A stretch of 32,260 nucleotides of DNA from a virus. The DNA is taken from positions 1-32,260 of the IMG/VR virus record IMGVR_UViG_3300046167_000500. One strand, given 5' to 3'. The notes beneath the pieces were generated by a model. The model worked only from the letters and a program-made list of their open reading frames with translations, was not told where the DNA came from and did no database searches. Below are positions 24,324 to 32,260 of the stretch, piece by piece (the stretch's first letter is position 1; every line of letters begins with the position of its first letter). A program made the position numbers and the translations under genes.

Positions 24324-24514
24324 TTCTTGGCCCTTGTGGTCTTAGGCTTTGCAGCCCGATCAGTAGGAGCCTTAACTGGCTTAGGCTCAGGGGCATTGTC
24401 AATGCGCCCATATCCCTTTAACGCAGTCGCTTCATCTGCTGGAAGCTCTACTATATCGCCCGCTTTTCTAGCCTGACCAGCAGCAACACAGGATTTCAGG
24501 ATAATATATTTCAT
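24320..24514 (-). CDS. Small KxGxxV protein, first of a tandem pair (64 aa)
   Basis: A 64-residue protein from the ATG at 24512-24514 (an ORF extending further upstream runs through the terminator hairpin). It reads MKYIILKSCVAAGQARKAGD, then IVELPADEATALKGYGRID and a Pro/Lys-rich tail ending TTRAKK. GGGG lies about seven bases before the ATG. It follows the capsid gene directly and probably belongs to head completion. No exact family recognised. Confidence 0.6.
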   Translation of the reverse strand: MKYIILKSCVAAGQARKAGDIVELPADEATALKGYGRIDNAPEPKPVKAPTDRAAKPKTTRAKK

Positions 24515-24530
24515 CTTTCGCCCCTTATTG

Positions 24531-24554
24531 GAAAGGAGGGCCAAATGGCCCTCC
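24531..24554 (-). terminator. Hairpin after the capsid gene
   Basis: Perfect 8-bp stem (24535-24542 with 24547-24554, GGAGGGCC/GGCCCTCC) with a 4-base loop, followed on the minus strand by TTTCC. It lies 14 bases after the capsid stop. The short U tract suggests a partial terminator or an RNA-stabilising structure that would raise capsid mRNA relative to downstream tail genes. Confidence 0.65.
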
Positions 24555-24567
24555 CAAGTTAGCACTC

Positions 24568-25812
24568 TTATGCACCGTCATTGTTGAATGCAAAGCTTAC
24601 TGCGTGACGTACAGCTACGTCTACAGTTTGCAGTGCAACAATCCGCACTGTGCCTGAGCTAGACGCAGTGTATGGATCTACAACAATGTCCAAACCACCA
24701 TACATGCCGATCAGCAAATCAGCAAAGTTGCCGAAGTACAGATCACCAGCAGTAACTTGGTTTGATACGATTGCATTGTAACCGTTCATTGATCCATCTG
24801 GAGCAACAACAAACTGGCCTGAACCAGCGTCTTTCACAGTCGTTTTCAACGCACCGTACATGCTGGCTGGCAGGATGTAAGCCAAGTTGCCTTGCAGAGC
24901 GTTGTCTTCTGCTACCGCAGTTTCCATCGCTACAACTTCAGCAAATGTTGGGTTGGCTGCTGCAAAGTCAGTTGGTGTGTTGATGCCTGATGTGTTCTTT
25001 ACACCAGTTGGCTGACCAGATGATCCTGTTCCGGCCAATGCACCCAGATCAATCGCAAGAGCGATAGAAGCTGTCAGATCATTACGAACCAATGCTTCAA
25101 CATCCAAAGATGATTGCTGCATCATAACGCGTGTAATGTCTGTATGTGCGCCCAATACTTTAGGTGCCATAGTGACCTGACCAACAGTTGGCTCGCTTTC
25201 AGCAGATGCACCACCCTCAGATGAAATCCAACCAGCAGATGAAGCGGCTGTTTTCTTCGGGATCTTCACGTTGCCTGACAAGCCTGTCAGCATTGTTGCA
25301 CCAGCTTGCATAACTGATGAAGCATTCCGCAATACGTCGATGAAATCGCCGCCACGGAAATCGTCAGCAATGATGCCAGCATCGTTAGTTGTATTCATGT
25401 CGCGCACTTTCCAGCTACGCAATACATCTGCTGGGATCATAATGCCTTGTGCTTCAACACCCATCGCGTCTGACGCAGCAGCAGCAGCTTCTAATTCAAA
25501 AGCAGCAGCTTTTTGTGCAGAGCGATCAGTTGGGTTTGCATGGGCGCGGATAGCACGAAGCAATGAGAACTGACGGGCCTCTTTCGGGGCAAGTCCGATT
25601 TCATTTGGCGTATCCAATGGTGCATTACCGATTACGTCCAACAATTCACCGCGAAATTCTTCCAGTGAACGGCCTTCTGATACGGCTTTGTCTGCCAAAT
25701 CACGCTTGTTGTGCTTTGCAGCCAAGCGATACATTTCAGCAGTATCTTTTGCGGCGGCGCGTGTAGCTTCGGCCTTTACCGCATCGATGTCGATCTTGTT
25801 TTCTTCCGACAT
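24568..25812 (-). CDS. Free major capsid protein from internal start
   Basis: The ATG at 25810-25812 (MSEENKIDIDAVK) has GAGAGG eight bases upstream and would give a 414-residue protein of normal HK97 capsid length. It has a helical delta-like scaffold region (about 1-110) and the capsid fold after (GDFIDVLRNASSVMQAGATM; WISSEGG; LTASIALAIDLGALAG). This start lies inside the fused frame, so both forms could be made. The capsid forms the icosahedral shell. Confidence 0.7.
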   Translation of the reverse strand: MSEENKIDIDAVKAEATRAAAKDTAEMYRLAAKHNKRDLADKAVSEGRSLEEFRGELLDVIGNAPLDTPNEIGLAPKEARQFSLLRAIRAHANPTDRSAQKAAAFELEAAAAASDAMGVEAQGIMIPADVLRSWKVRDMNTTNDAGIIADDFRGGDFIDVLRNASSVMQAGATMLTGLSGNVKIPKKTAASSAGWISSEGGASAESEPTVGQVTMAPKVLGAHTDITRVMMQQSSLDVEALVRNDLTASIALAIDLGALAGTGSSGQPTGVKNTSGINTPTDFAAANPTFAEVVAMETAVAEDNALQGNLAYILPASMYGALKTTVKDAGSGQFVVAPDGSMNGYNAIVSNQVTAGDLYFGNFADLLIGMYGGLDIVVDPYTASSSGTVRIVALQTVDVAVRHAVSFAFNNDGA

Positions 25813-27183
25813 AATAGTTTCCTCTCTTACAAGGGTTTCAGTGATAGGTTTTGCGGGTGGCTTCTCTGCTGCGCGGCCCACCCCGACTGTCCTGTCTGCG
25901 GGTATGCTCACAACTGATACTTCCATTGGAAGCCAAGACTTCACGCGGTAGCTATCCGCATCTTGACGCTCCATATCGTTGACATGATAGCCAACACTAA
26001 TGTTGCTTCTGATACCATCCACAACATCCTCGAAAACCTCTTTGGCAAGTCCATTTCTTCCGAAACGCACAGTCGCCCGCAATCTGCGAGCCGAGCCATC
26101 AAGGTTTACGTCCTCTACCACACCAATCTGCTGGCGTGGATCATGATCCAAGAGCAACGGCATACGACCTGACTTAGCAAAGCTAAGATCAATGCTGCGC
26201 TCATTGTGATCTAATATTTCATTGCCAAAGCTACGCTCAACTGGCTCTTCGCTGGATACAGCAATCCGCACAGTACGCTTATCTTCGTCAACAACCTTAC
26301 CGTCAAACGACATGCCGCGAGTTTCCATTTTCTCACGGTCAAGACGCTCTTCATCATCATAACTCTGAATGCGCTCATCTGCCTCTTCGACAGCTTCCAT
26401 TTCTTCTGGCTGATCTTCCCGATCAGGCTTCGCAAAAGTGACAGTGTAAGCATCATCTGTCTCTTCCACGTTTAATATATGACGCTCTTCCATTGTCTCT
26501 GATCCCTTCAGTTCAAGACCGATAATATCATCTTTTGCCATATCTGCGCTACCCCTTTCATCGTTAGCCATTGGATGACCCTTTGGCAGAAGGTCAGTAT
26601 CATGCTTTCCGCTGCGGAATTTGCCATTGCGCAGAACGTACAAAAAGCTGTTCACGCGAGCATATGCCCACTGCTCAGGTGACTTTACGTTGGGCCTGAC
26701 GCTCTGCGGGTTTGTCTTATAAGCGCCAATGCCTCGACGGAATACTGCACCTAATGTGCGTGTGCTAGTGCGCTTAGACGCTACATCACCAACCTTTTCA
26801 TTGTGATCCTTAGCTTTCTTCGCCAATCCCACTTTAACAGCATCAGTCAATTCAGGAGCGCGATCTTCTTTAGATAGACGCTCTGCGATCTGTCTGCTCC
26901 ACGAAAATCCCGCATCACCACCCCAAAGCGCCCATGCGATACGGCCATTTGATGGATAACCCTTTTCACCCACGCGAAAACCCTCGGCCTTCTTATCTAC
27001 CTCATGGCGACTAAAGAAGCTGTACATGCGCTTAACTGTATCGTCTGACAAATTCTTGCCATTGGATATGTCACGCGCTCTGGCAATACCGACCTCTGTA
27101 CCGCCACGGCCAAACTCACGCCGCCACTCTAGGCCGCGCTTCGCTTCTTCTACCATTCCATCAGTCGGTTTGTTCGACATCAT
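24568..27183 (-). CDS. HK97-type protease-major capsid protein fusion
   Basis: An 871-residue open frame with four parts. Residues 1-110 (KRGLEWRREFGRGGTEVG; GRIAWALWGGDAG) and about 110-210 (RRGIGAYKTNPQSVRP; HDTDLLPKGHP) are two small domains common upstream of phage head proteases. From about 290 comes an HK97-type prohead protease with H347 in LLLDHDPRQQIG and S423 in PMEVSVVSIPAD. From M458 comes the scaffold-like helix region and HK97-fold capsid protein (VPQ-like, ending SFAFNNDGA). An internal ATG at 25812 with its own ribosome site can give free capsid. A natural fusion is likely, but a single indel cannot be excluded. Confidence 0.8.
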   Translation of the reverse strand: MMSNKPTDGMVEEAKRGLEWRREFGRGGTEVGIARARDISNGKNLSDDTVKRMYSFFSRHEVDKKAEGFRVGEKGYPSNGRIAWALWGGDAGFSWSRQIAERLSKEDRAPELTDAVKVGLAKKAKDHNEKVGDVASKRTSTRTLGAVFRRGIGAYKTNPQSVRPNVKSPEQWAYARVNSFLYVLRNGKFRSGKHDTDLLPKGHPMANDERGSADMAKDDIIGLELKGSETMEERHILNVEETDDAYTVTFAKPDREDQPEEMEAVEEADERIQSYDDEERLDREKMETRGMSFDGKVVDEDKRTVRIAVSSEEPVERSFGNEILDHNERSIDLSFAKSGRMPLLLDHDPRQQIGVVEDVNLDGSARRLRATVRFGRNGLAKEVFEDVVDGIRSNISVGYHVNDMERQDADSYRVKSWLPMEVSVVSIPADRTVGVGRAAEKPPAKPITETLVREETIMSEENKIDIDAVKAEATRAAAKDTAEMYRLAAKHNKRDLADKAVSEGRSLEEFRGELLDVIGNAPLDTPNEIGLAPKEARQFSLLRAIRAHANPTDRSAQKAAAFELEAAAAASDAMGVEAQGIMIPADVLRSWKVRDMNTTNDAGIIADDFRGGDFIDVLRNASSVMQAGATMLTGLSGNVKIPKKTAASSAGWISSEGGASAESEPTVGQVTMAPKVLGAHTDITRVMMQQSSLDVEALVRNDLTASIALAIDLGALAGTGSSGQPTGVKNTSGINTPTDFAAANPTFAEVVAMETAVAEDNALQGNLAYILPASMYGALKTTVKDAGSGQFVVAPDGSMNGYNAIVSNQVTAGDLYFGNFADLLIGMYGGLDIVVDPYTASSSGTVRIVALQTVDVAVRHAVSFAFNNDGA
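25821..25826 (-). promoter_or_regulatory. Internal ribosome binding site for free capsid protein
   Basis: GAGAGG on the minus strand, eight bases before the ATG at 25810-25812, within the protease-capsid frame. In the +1 frame a TAA directly overlaps this site, as expected if protease and capsid were once separate genes. Confidence 0.6.
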
Positions 27184-28652
27184 CCACCTCTGCTGGTACT
27201 GGCATCTTCATGCCAAACGGCTGATAGGCCATAGATAGACCAAATTGCTCAGCAAGCTCTTTATCACGCTCAATCTGTGCAAACGTATCCTCTGCATCAC
27301 GCCCATAAGTCGCCGCAATGTCAGAGTGGCTCAAAATGCCGTTCTGCAACCCTACAACCGCAGCGTTCATCTCCTTAAGCGGATCAACCCACTGGAAGCC
27401 CCTGCCGCGCCAAGTTACGTCTTGGCTGAACTTAAACACCTTATTTTCACCAGAAATAGGTATAAATCCATGATCCATCACATGCTCAAGCCAAATGCGG
27501 TAGAACGGATCAAGAAAGTGATCGATCATAAATCTGTGCAACGTGCGGTAAAAATCTCTCTCTTCCAATGCGCCCTGACGTATGGACGAATAGCTGGTTC
27601 CCTCAAGATCGTTGGCTAATGATGTATAGCTTACGCCCAACCCACCAGCTATGCCGCGCAAAATTGCCTTCTCAAAGTCAGCAAATGCAGATGTTGGATG
27701 AGTTGGATCAAACGGAGTGAAGTCAACACCAGCAGGAAGTTGGTGGAAACGTGCCAGCTTCAGCGTCATAGATTGGAACAGTATTTTGCTCATCGTCAAA
27801 CCCATCAGCAGTAAATCCATCCCCAGCAGGGCTGGTGAAGAAGCCCATCTTTGCGGCACCAGTTCTGGCCGCGACCAACTCAGCCTCACGATAACCATGC
27901 AGCATCTTCAATGACGCAATCGCAGCAACAGACCAGGGAACACCCCTAGTCTGATCTGCGCGTTCTGGGCGGTAGATGTGCATCATTTCATCCGCAGATA
28001 CCCGCGTATATTTGCGCTCTGCGGCTGGCGTCATATAATCATAGTCGCCCTTATGGTAATTCAGCACATAATACGCAATCGGACGCTTGGTTTTGCTGTC
28101 AAGCTCAACGCCCATACGCACCTGATTGCCGTTTGCCGCAAGCTCGTTCTTCTCTTCGTCCACAAGATCAGGCTCAATAAGCTGCAAACCTATGCCGTAG
28201 CGCAAATAGTTGCCCTTTACGATCTTCAGGAACACCTTCACCGTCACGCGCAACGCCAGATATAATGTGATTGCACAAATCCACCATTGAAAGCCCGCCA
28301 TCAATGGTTGGCCCGCCGAAAACGTGAGAAATCACGCCAAGCGCCCTCAATTATGTTATTTCCAGCGCGATCTAGCGAATTATCTGGGTTTCTGCCTCTG
28401 ATCTGTAGGTTAAAGCCATTTTCTCCGACAACATTTACCCGCAAAAGCTGCAAATAGCGCCGAAAATACTCATTATTGCGCTCTAAATCACGGACTACGG
28501 TTGCGCAAATCACGCAACGCCCAGCGTATCTCACTATCAGCGCTTCTATTTGATCCATGAAAGTCAGCGAAAAGCCGCCCCTTGGCGGCTGCTTGGTAAT
28601 TACGGCGCTGCGGCTTCTTCTTAGACCGCTTGAAGAGATCAAGTACACCCAT
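27161..28652 (-). CDS. Portal protein (lambda gpB-like), frameshifted
   Basis: Lambda-type portal, about 495 residues once repaired. The ATG at 28650-28652 (MGVLDLFKRSKKKPQRRNYQ) overlaps the preceding stop. Intact islands: RDLERNNEYFRRYLQLLRVN, IDGGLSMVDLCNHIISGVAR, LKIVKGNYLRYGIGLQLIEP and FHQLPAGVDFTPFDPTHPT with ILRGIAGGLGVSYTSLAND. Each is joined by skipping one base, near 28493 (CC), 28320 (TTTT), 28236 (GG) and 27746 (CC). The repaired length is divisible by three. It forms the twelve-subunit ring for DNA passage at the head vertex. Confidence 0.85.
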
Positions 28653-29239
28653 CAGCTAAACCTCACTTTGATCGTGTTGGGGCTTGGCTTGCCCTTCTTC
28701 ACTGCCTCATCTGCTTGCTCACGCTTGTAGATGCCCATGTACCTGTTTCTAGCCTCTTCTAGTTCAGCGAAGGTCATCTTCGTTAATGACCGGCCAGCAA
28801 TAGAATAACTGCCGACATCGCTGTCAGCCTTGCCAGTAAGTATGGTTTCGATCTTATCAACCATAATTTGAGCAAAGGAACGTGGATCAACGCCATTAAC
28901 ATCCATGTCAACATGAATATCCCAATGGCCCGTTTCGTGTACGATGCGCTCACTGTCGCTATTGCGAACAACCTCAAGCTGCCATTTGTGATGACCAGAG
29001 CTAAATCCAGAAGAAGCAGATCCTAGAATTGTGAATAGATAATCAGAGCCACTTGCCGTTCCAGTTACTTGAAACTCATGCGAGCCACCGCCAGCATCCC
29101 TTGATACATATGTTAGCGTGTACGCACTATTGGGATAATCATCACTTAGATCTGTGCGCTTCCATTGCACAAAATCACCGACCACAAAGTCAGTCGGTTC
29201 AGTAGTCGGTGCATTTGCTGCGTCGAATAAATTAGCCAT
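28652..29239 (-). CDS. Head-tail connector-like protein between TerL and portal
   Basis: A 195-residue protein. The beta-rich N-terminal half (GDFVQWKRTDLSDDYPNSAY; HHKWQLEVVRNSDSERIVHE) looks like a phage connector/adaptor domain. The helical C-terminus (SIAGRSLTKMTFAELEEARN then YKREQA) recalls lambda gpW, which sits at this place and helps join head and tail. It starts four bases upstream of the TerL stop and ends overlapping the portal start. The gpW link is tentative. Confidence 0.55.
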   Translation of the reverse strand: MANLFDAANAPTTEPTDFVVGDFVQWKRTDLSDDYPNSAYTLTYVSRDAGGGSHEFQVTGTASGSDYLFTILGSASSGFSSGHHKWQLEVVRNSDSERIVHETGHWDIHVDMDVNGVDPRSFAQIMVDKIETILTGKADSDVGSYSIAGRSLTKMTFAELEEARNRYMGIYKREQADEAVKKGKPSPNTIKVRFS

Positions 29240-29242
29240 CTA

Positions 29243-31029
29243 TCACCTATAACCGTGAACGAACGAATTGCGGCGCGGCAATGCTGGACGCCTGACTTGC
29301 TGAGGTTTGTCCGATTGTACCTTATTTTGGGCCTGTTTTGCAACAGTATCCATGTTTATATTTAAAACAGCCAAAGCCGCAGTCGCATAAACCCGACAGT
29401 CAAGCGCTTCGTTGCGCTGCCTAATCTTCACCCATTCACGTTTTGGACGCCCTTTGAAATACTTAACCACTCTTTTTTCTGCGGTAAGCATCCTAAAGTA
29501 TTCCTCGTTTCGTCCAATCGGGAAGTGACAATATCCCGCGCCCTCTTCAGTCATCTTTAGGCGAGCATACACTAATTCTTTCGCTGTATCTACTCCCACA
29601 GGGAATAGGTTGATTTTACCGATATTATTCTTGCTTGGCCTGCCGATCACAGGCTTGCCCTCGCCACCGATACCCTTGATAGCGAACACCCGCCTGCCCG
29701 CACGATTTCGCGCATAGTTGTAAACTTGCTGCGTGTAATGACCGCCACTATCGATGCAGGCCGATCTAAGCGTCATGTCACCAGATAGCGGATGTGTGTA
29801 TGTACGCTGCAACGCCCTATCCAGATCGATCCATAATTCCTGCTGACGATGGATCACCATATAAGACGTTGTAGTCGATTGACCAACTTTCTCTCCCACG
29901 ACCCCAGCCAACTATCTCATACTCCAGTCGATCATCTTGAACATCCACTCCAGCAGTCAGCATCAGGACGCCTTCAGGTAGCTCATCGCCCCAATCCTTC
30001 TGCCCGATCAATCAGATCATATTCGTCAAGCATCTCGCCCTGCTCTTCCCACGTCTCGCCCTAGAAATGTATTCACCCATGTCTTCAGGCGCATAGGATC
30101 ACGCTTTGACTTAATAAACTCATCAACCGCATCAGAAATCGCCACCCAAGGTGAATACAGCGCAGATATATGAAATCCAGCAATACCTTTGAACTCCTCT
30201 GATGCCCTCCATTCCCCAAAAGATATAGGCCTTTTGCCTCTGAGCATCAGACCATGCTGAACCGCATTCCTCGCAGTAATATGCGGCTGTGTTGGGGTCT
30301 CTGTCAGTCCACTGCACATTTGCCCACCTTCAAATATTGGTATTCACCACAATGAGGGCAGGGAACATAAAACTTGCGCTTGTCGGTTTCCTCATAAGGC
30401 AGCCTCTATTCGTGAAGGCTCCCTTTTCAGTCGGGGTGCTAACTAAGACTATCTTTCTGTTCCAAAATGTAAGAGCGCGTTTTGTAGGCCAGCGCTATGG
30501 GGTCACCCTCTTCTTTTGCCGACAAAGGATAGCGATCAACCTCGTCGCATAGGACAACTCTTATCGGCCTAGACGCTAGGCCCGCTGGGCTATTCGCCCC
30601 CACAAGGCTCAATGCACCAGCAGGGAATGTCTTGTGCAGGGTTGTGTTGCCGCTATCTCTGGCTCTTGGGTCTTTGACTTTACCCCTCAAGCTAGGGGTG
30701 GTTGCAAGCAGGCCAGATGTAATTCTATCCTTTGAGAAGGATTGAGCCATTTCCACAGTTGGCTGCATCATCAGAATAGGGCTTGGATCATATTCGATAT
30801 GGTATCCGATAATATTTAATAACGCCTCAGACTTGCCAAGCTGAGCGCCAGCCATGACTACCACTTGCTTGATGGATGGATCTGAGCAAGCGTCCATTAT
30901 GCCACGCTGATATTCTGCGCGTGAAGTTCGCCATTTCCCCGCTTCTGAACTACTTTGAGAGCTTAGACGCCTTCTTTGGTCTGCCCACTCGCTTACGGTC
31001 AGTTTTGGTGGTGGCTTCAGTATCGACAT
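29243..31029 (-). CDS. Terminase large subunit (gpA-like), frameshifted
   Basis: Packaging motor ATPase and nuclease of the lambda gpA group, about 592 residues after repair. The start chosen is the ATG at 31027-31029 (MSILKPPPKLTVSEWADQRR). Motifs: MAGAQLGKSEALL as Walker A, VVLCDEVDRYPLS as Walker B, VSTPTEKGA, the CPHCGEYQYL...CEECGSAW zinc-like cysteines, and the nuclease part with TAGVDVQDDRLEYE and ACIDSGGHYT. Eight skipped bases (near 30471, 30415, 30396, 30327, 30235, 30060, 29996, 29849) join the pieces; the repaired length is divisible by three. It overlaps TerS by 80 bases. Confidence 0.85.
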
Positions 31030-31372
31030 CGCCCCCTTCAACTTCTCCGACAGTGATTGTCGCGCCTGTTGGGTCTGAAAGTGGCTCATAGTTTGAGAGT
31101 TCATCAAGACATTCCTTTATTTCATCCTCCAACCTAGATTGAATTATAGATGCGTCATCTTCTGCAGATAAAGCTGGCCCAACTTTCGTAGGAATAGCCA
31201 GCAACTTGGCCTTTAATGCAGCTAAAACCTCATCCCAAGCCTTCACCACGTCAGCGACTATAGCAAGGTCATTCCTTATCTTGGCAAGCTCAAGCTCTGC
31301 TATCTCAGCTTCAGCCGATACTTTTCTAGTTCTGGCCTCATCATAGGTTAAATATGAGCTTGCGTCATTCAT
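30950..31372 (-). CDS. Terminase small subunit (Nu1-like)
   Basis: A 140-residue protein that should recognise the packaging site for TerL. It has the Nu1/TerS layout: a helical N-terminus with YLTYDEARTRKVSAEAEIAE, a central LAIPTKVGPALSAEDDASII region, then a helical oligomerisation part (LEDEIKECLDELSNYEPL) and a basic C-terminus ending RVGRPKKASKLSK. It follows the HNH gene (overlap of four bases) and overlaps the TerL start by 80 bases. Confidence 0.75.
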   Translation of the reverse strand: MNDASSYLTYDEARTRKVSAEAEIAELELAKIRNDLAIVADVVKAWDEVLAALKAKLLAIPTKVGPALSAEDDASIIQSRLEDEIKECLDELSNYEPLSDPTGATITVGEVEGGDVDTEATTKTDRKRVGRPKKASKLSK

Positions 31373-32181
31373 CTTTGCACCATCTTTTTTTTTACGCGGC
31401 TGAACTCATCTAATGTGCGTGTCTGCTTTGCCGAATTGCAACTCAAGCACATAATCGTAATATTCGATAAAATATGCTTACCTCCACGCGAAAGAGGTAC
31501 ATCGTGGTCTATTGTTTTGTTCGATGGCGTGACAGGATAATTCTGCGTCATCTTTACGCCACAATGATCGCAATGCTCTGCATGTCGCAGCATATCGCTT
31601 AAGATCTTGACAGTTATACTGCCATCGTCTGTTAGCCTGATCTGTTCCATTCTATCAGGCTTGTCAGAATAAACCTTTGCCTTAGCCGCCTCACAACACT
31701 TGCAATATGGACGCTTTTTATCGCGGCCATTCGGGCCAAATGAAAACTCGTCAAAAGACAAACGAAAACCACACTCAAAGCATGTTTTCATCTGCTCCCT
31801 TATATCAGTCTCAATCTGCTCCCAAGTTCTTCTAGTACTGCAACAATAAGGCAAATATGCTTTTTGCCGTTCATTGTAAAAATACTTACGCGGCTTTTCG
31901 CATCCGCAATTAGTGCATTTTTGTATCTCTGAAAGCCATGCTTCTCTTTTTTGCTTCGCTTCTATTGACGCCTTGACTGCTGATGGCGATCTATAACCTG
32001 AACCTTTGCCATATTTCTTATTATGACAAGACTTACATATAGATTGGTACTTGCCGCTAGATTTATTGAAATTGGCGTCTGGATGCCAATTCTGACAAGA
32101 GTTACAATACACCTCACAAATGCCAGAAACGTTGCGAAGCCTAGACTGATATTTCTTCTGCGAAAAGTTTAAAGTGGCCAT
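31369..32181 (-). CDS. HNH endonuclease with repeated zinc ribbons
   Basis: A 270-residue protein. Three or four treble-clef-like zinc modules come first (CEVYCNSCQNW...CKSCHNKK; CTNCGCEKPRKYFYN...YCC; CFECGFRLSFDEFSF...YCKCCEAAK). An HNH nuclease follows: CDHCGVKMTQ, TIDHDVPLSRGGKHILSN and IMCLSCNSAKQTRTLDEF, with the DH pair and Asn/His metal sites visible. HNH enzymes next to TerS are often needed for DNA packaging in HK97-like phages. No Shine-Dalgarno is visible before the ATG at 32179-32181, so the start is uncertain and may be leaderless. Confidence 0.85.
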   Translation of the reverse strand: MATLNFSQKKYQSRLRNVSGICEVYCNSCQNWHPDANFNKSSGKYQSICKSCHNKKYGKGSGYRSPSAVKASIEAKQKREAWLSEIQKCTNCGCEKPRKYFYNERQKAYLPYCCSTRRTWEQIETDIREQMKTCFECGFRLSFDEFSFGPNGRDKKRPYCKCCEAAKAKVYSDKPDRMEQIRLTDDGSITVKILSDMLRHAEHCDHCGVKMTQNYPVTPSNKTIDHDVPLSRGGKHILSNITIMCLSCNSAKQTRTLDEFSRVKKKMVQR

Positions 32182-32184
32182 GAC

Positions 32185-32260
32185 TAGAGAAGCTACCCGA
32201 TTCCGAACCGGAGGTCAACGTAAATCCTGAATGGCGAAACACAACGTGCCTCACGCGTAC
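32185..32260. promoter_or_regulatory. Right-end control/packaging region
   Basis: This non-coding end holds a near-palindrome at 32197-32211 (CCGATTCCGAACCGG, 6 of 7 arm pairs). A minus-strand TTGACC spaced 17 bases from TAGCTT at 32190-32195 could be a weak promoter for the late operon, with the start site close to the HNH ATG. The last 12 bases (32249-32260) nearly match bases 1-12. Confidence 0.3.

Noticed and set aside
27161-31029. Decayed prophage remnants
   Set aside because: Breaks are almost all single extra bases in short runs with intact motifs on both sides, while neighbouring genes are whole and no integrase or host gene is seen. Sequence error fits better than mutational decay.
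29243-31029. Multiple programmed frameshifts in TerL
   Set aside because: Eight +1 events without a shared slippery motif would give almost no full product. No known terminase works this way.
32182-32260. tRNA gene or fragment near the TTCCGAACC string
   Set aside because: No acceptor or anticodon stems can be formed around it. It is a short near-palindrome only.

Overview
The window looks like a near-complete genome of a tailed double-stranded DNA phage with siphovirus morphology. It carries HNH / small terminase / large terminase / portal packaging genes, an HK97-type protease and capsid, a gpG/gpGT frameshift pair, a tape measure and a lambda J-like tail tip. The tail-fibre N-termini, the 3TM gene-transfer-release type holin and the GNAT gene inside the tail module resemble those of marine phages, so an alphaproteobacterial marine host is a reasonable inference. 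No integrase, CI-like repressor, tRNA or DNA polymerase gene was recognised, so nothing seen supports lysogeny.

Layout. (1) Positions 1-244: non-coding left end with two minus-strand terminators. (2) Positions 245-6603, minus strand: early genes, transcribed right to left: ribbon-helix-helix protein, Holliday-junction-type nuclease, RecE-like exonuclease, ssDNA-binding protein, primase-helicase, two tiny genes and a terminator. Beyond that lie a repeat-framed gpZ-like gene, a small membrane protein and a GP88-like protein. (3) Positions 6604-6696: divergent control region with a palindrome overlapping both -35 boxes. (4) Positions 6697-7789, plus strand: six very small overlapping genes. (5) Positions 7914-32181, minus strand: one long late operon. 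In transcription order it holds HNH, TerS, TerL, a connector-like protein, portal, protease-capsid, head-tail and tail tube genes, gpG/GT, tape measure, distal tail-like protein, three fibre-module genes, DUF2163-like protein, GNAT, J-like tip, small tip proteins, lysis-region membrane proteins, holin and amidase. The two ends of the window share a 12-base near-repeat, and the right end lies next to the packaging genes, as expected of a cos-like end.

The main technical point is a set of reading-frame breaks in otherwise well-conserved genes. TerL needs eight shifts to be read through, the portal four, the J-like gene three, and the DUF2163-like, GNAT and amidase genes one each. All but one are repaired by skipping one base, nearly always in a run of two to four identical bases, and each repaired gene has a length divisible by three. 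I read these mainly as insertion errors in the consensus, clustered at 13.3-15.4 kb and 27.7-30.5 kb. The A_AAA_AAC shift in the tail chaperone is different and looks like true recoding.

The most unusual biological feature is at 1382-2201. Six copies of an 18-base repeat frame one orphan tail-protein-like gene, and the repeats supply its stop codon and its Shine-Dalgarno sequence. It lies just past the terminator of the replication operon, far from the other tail genes.
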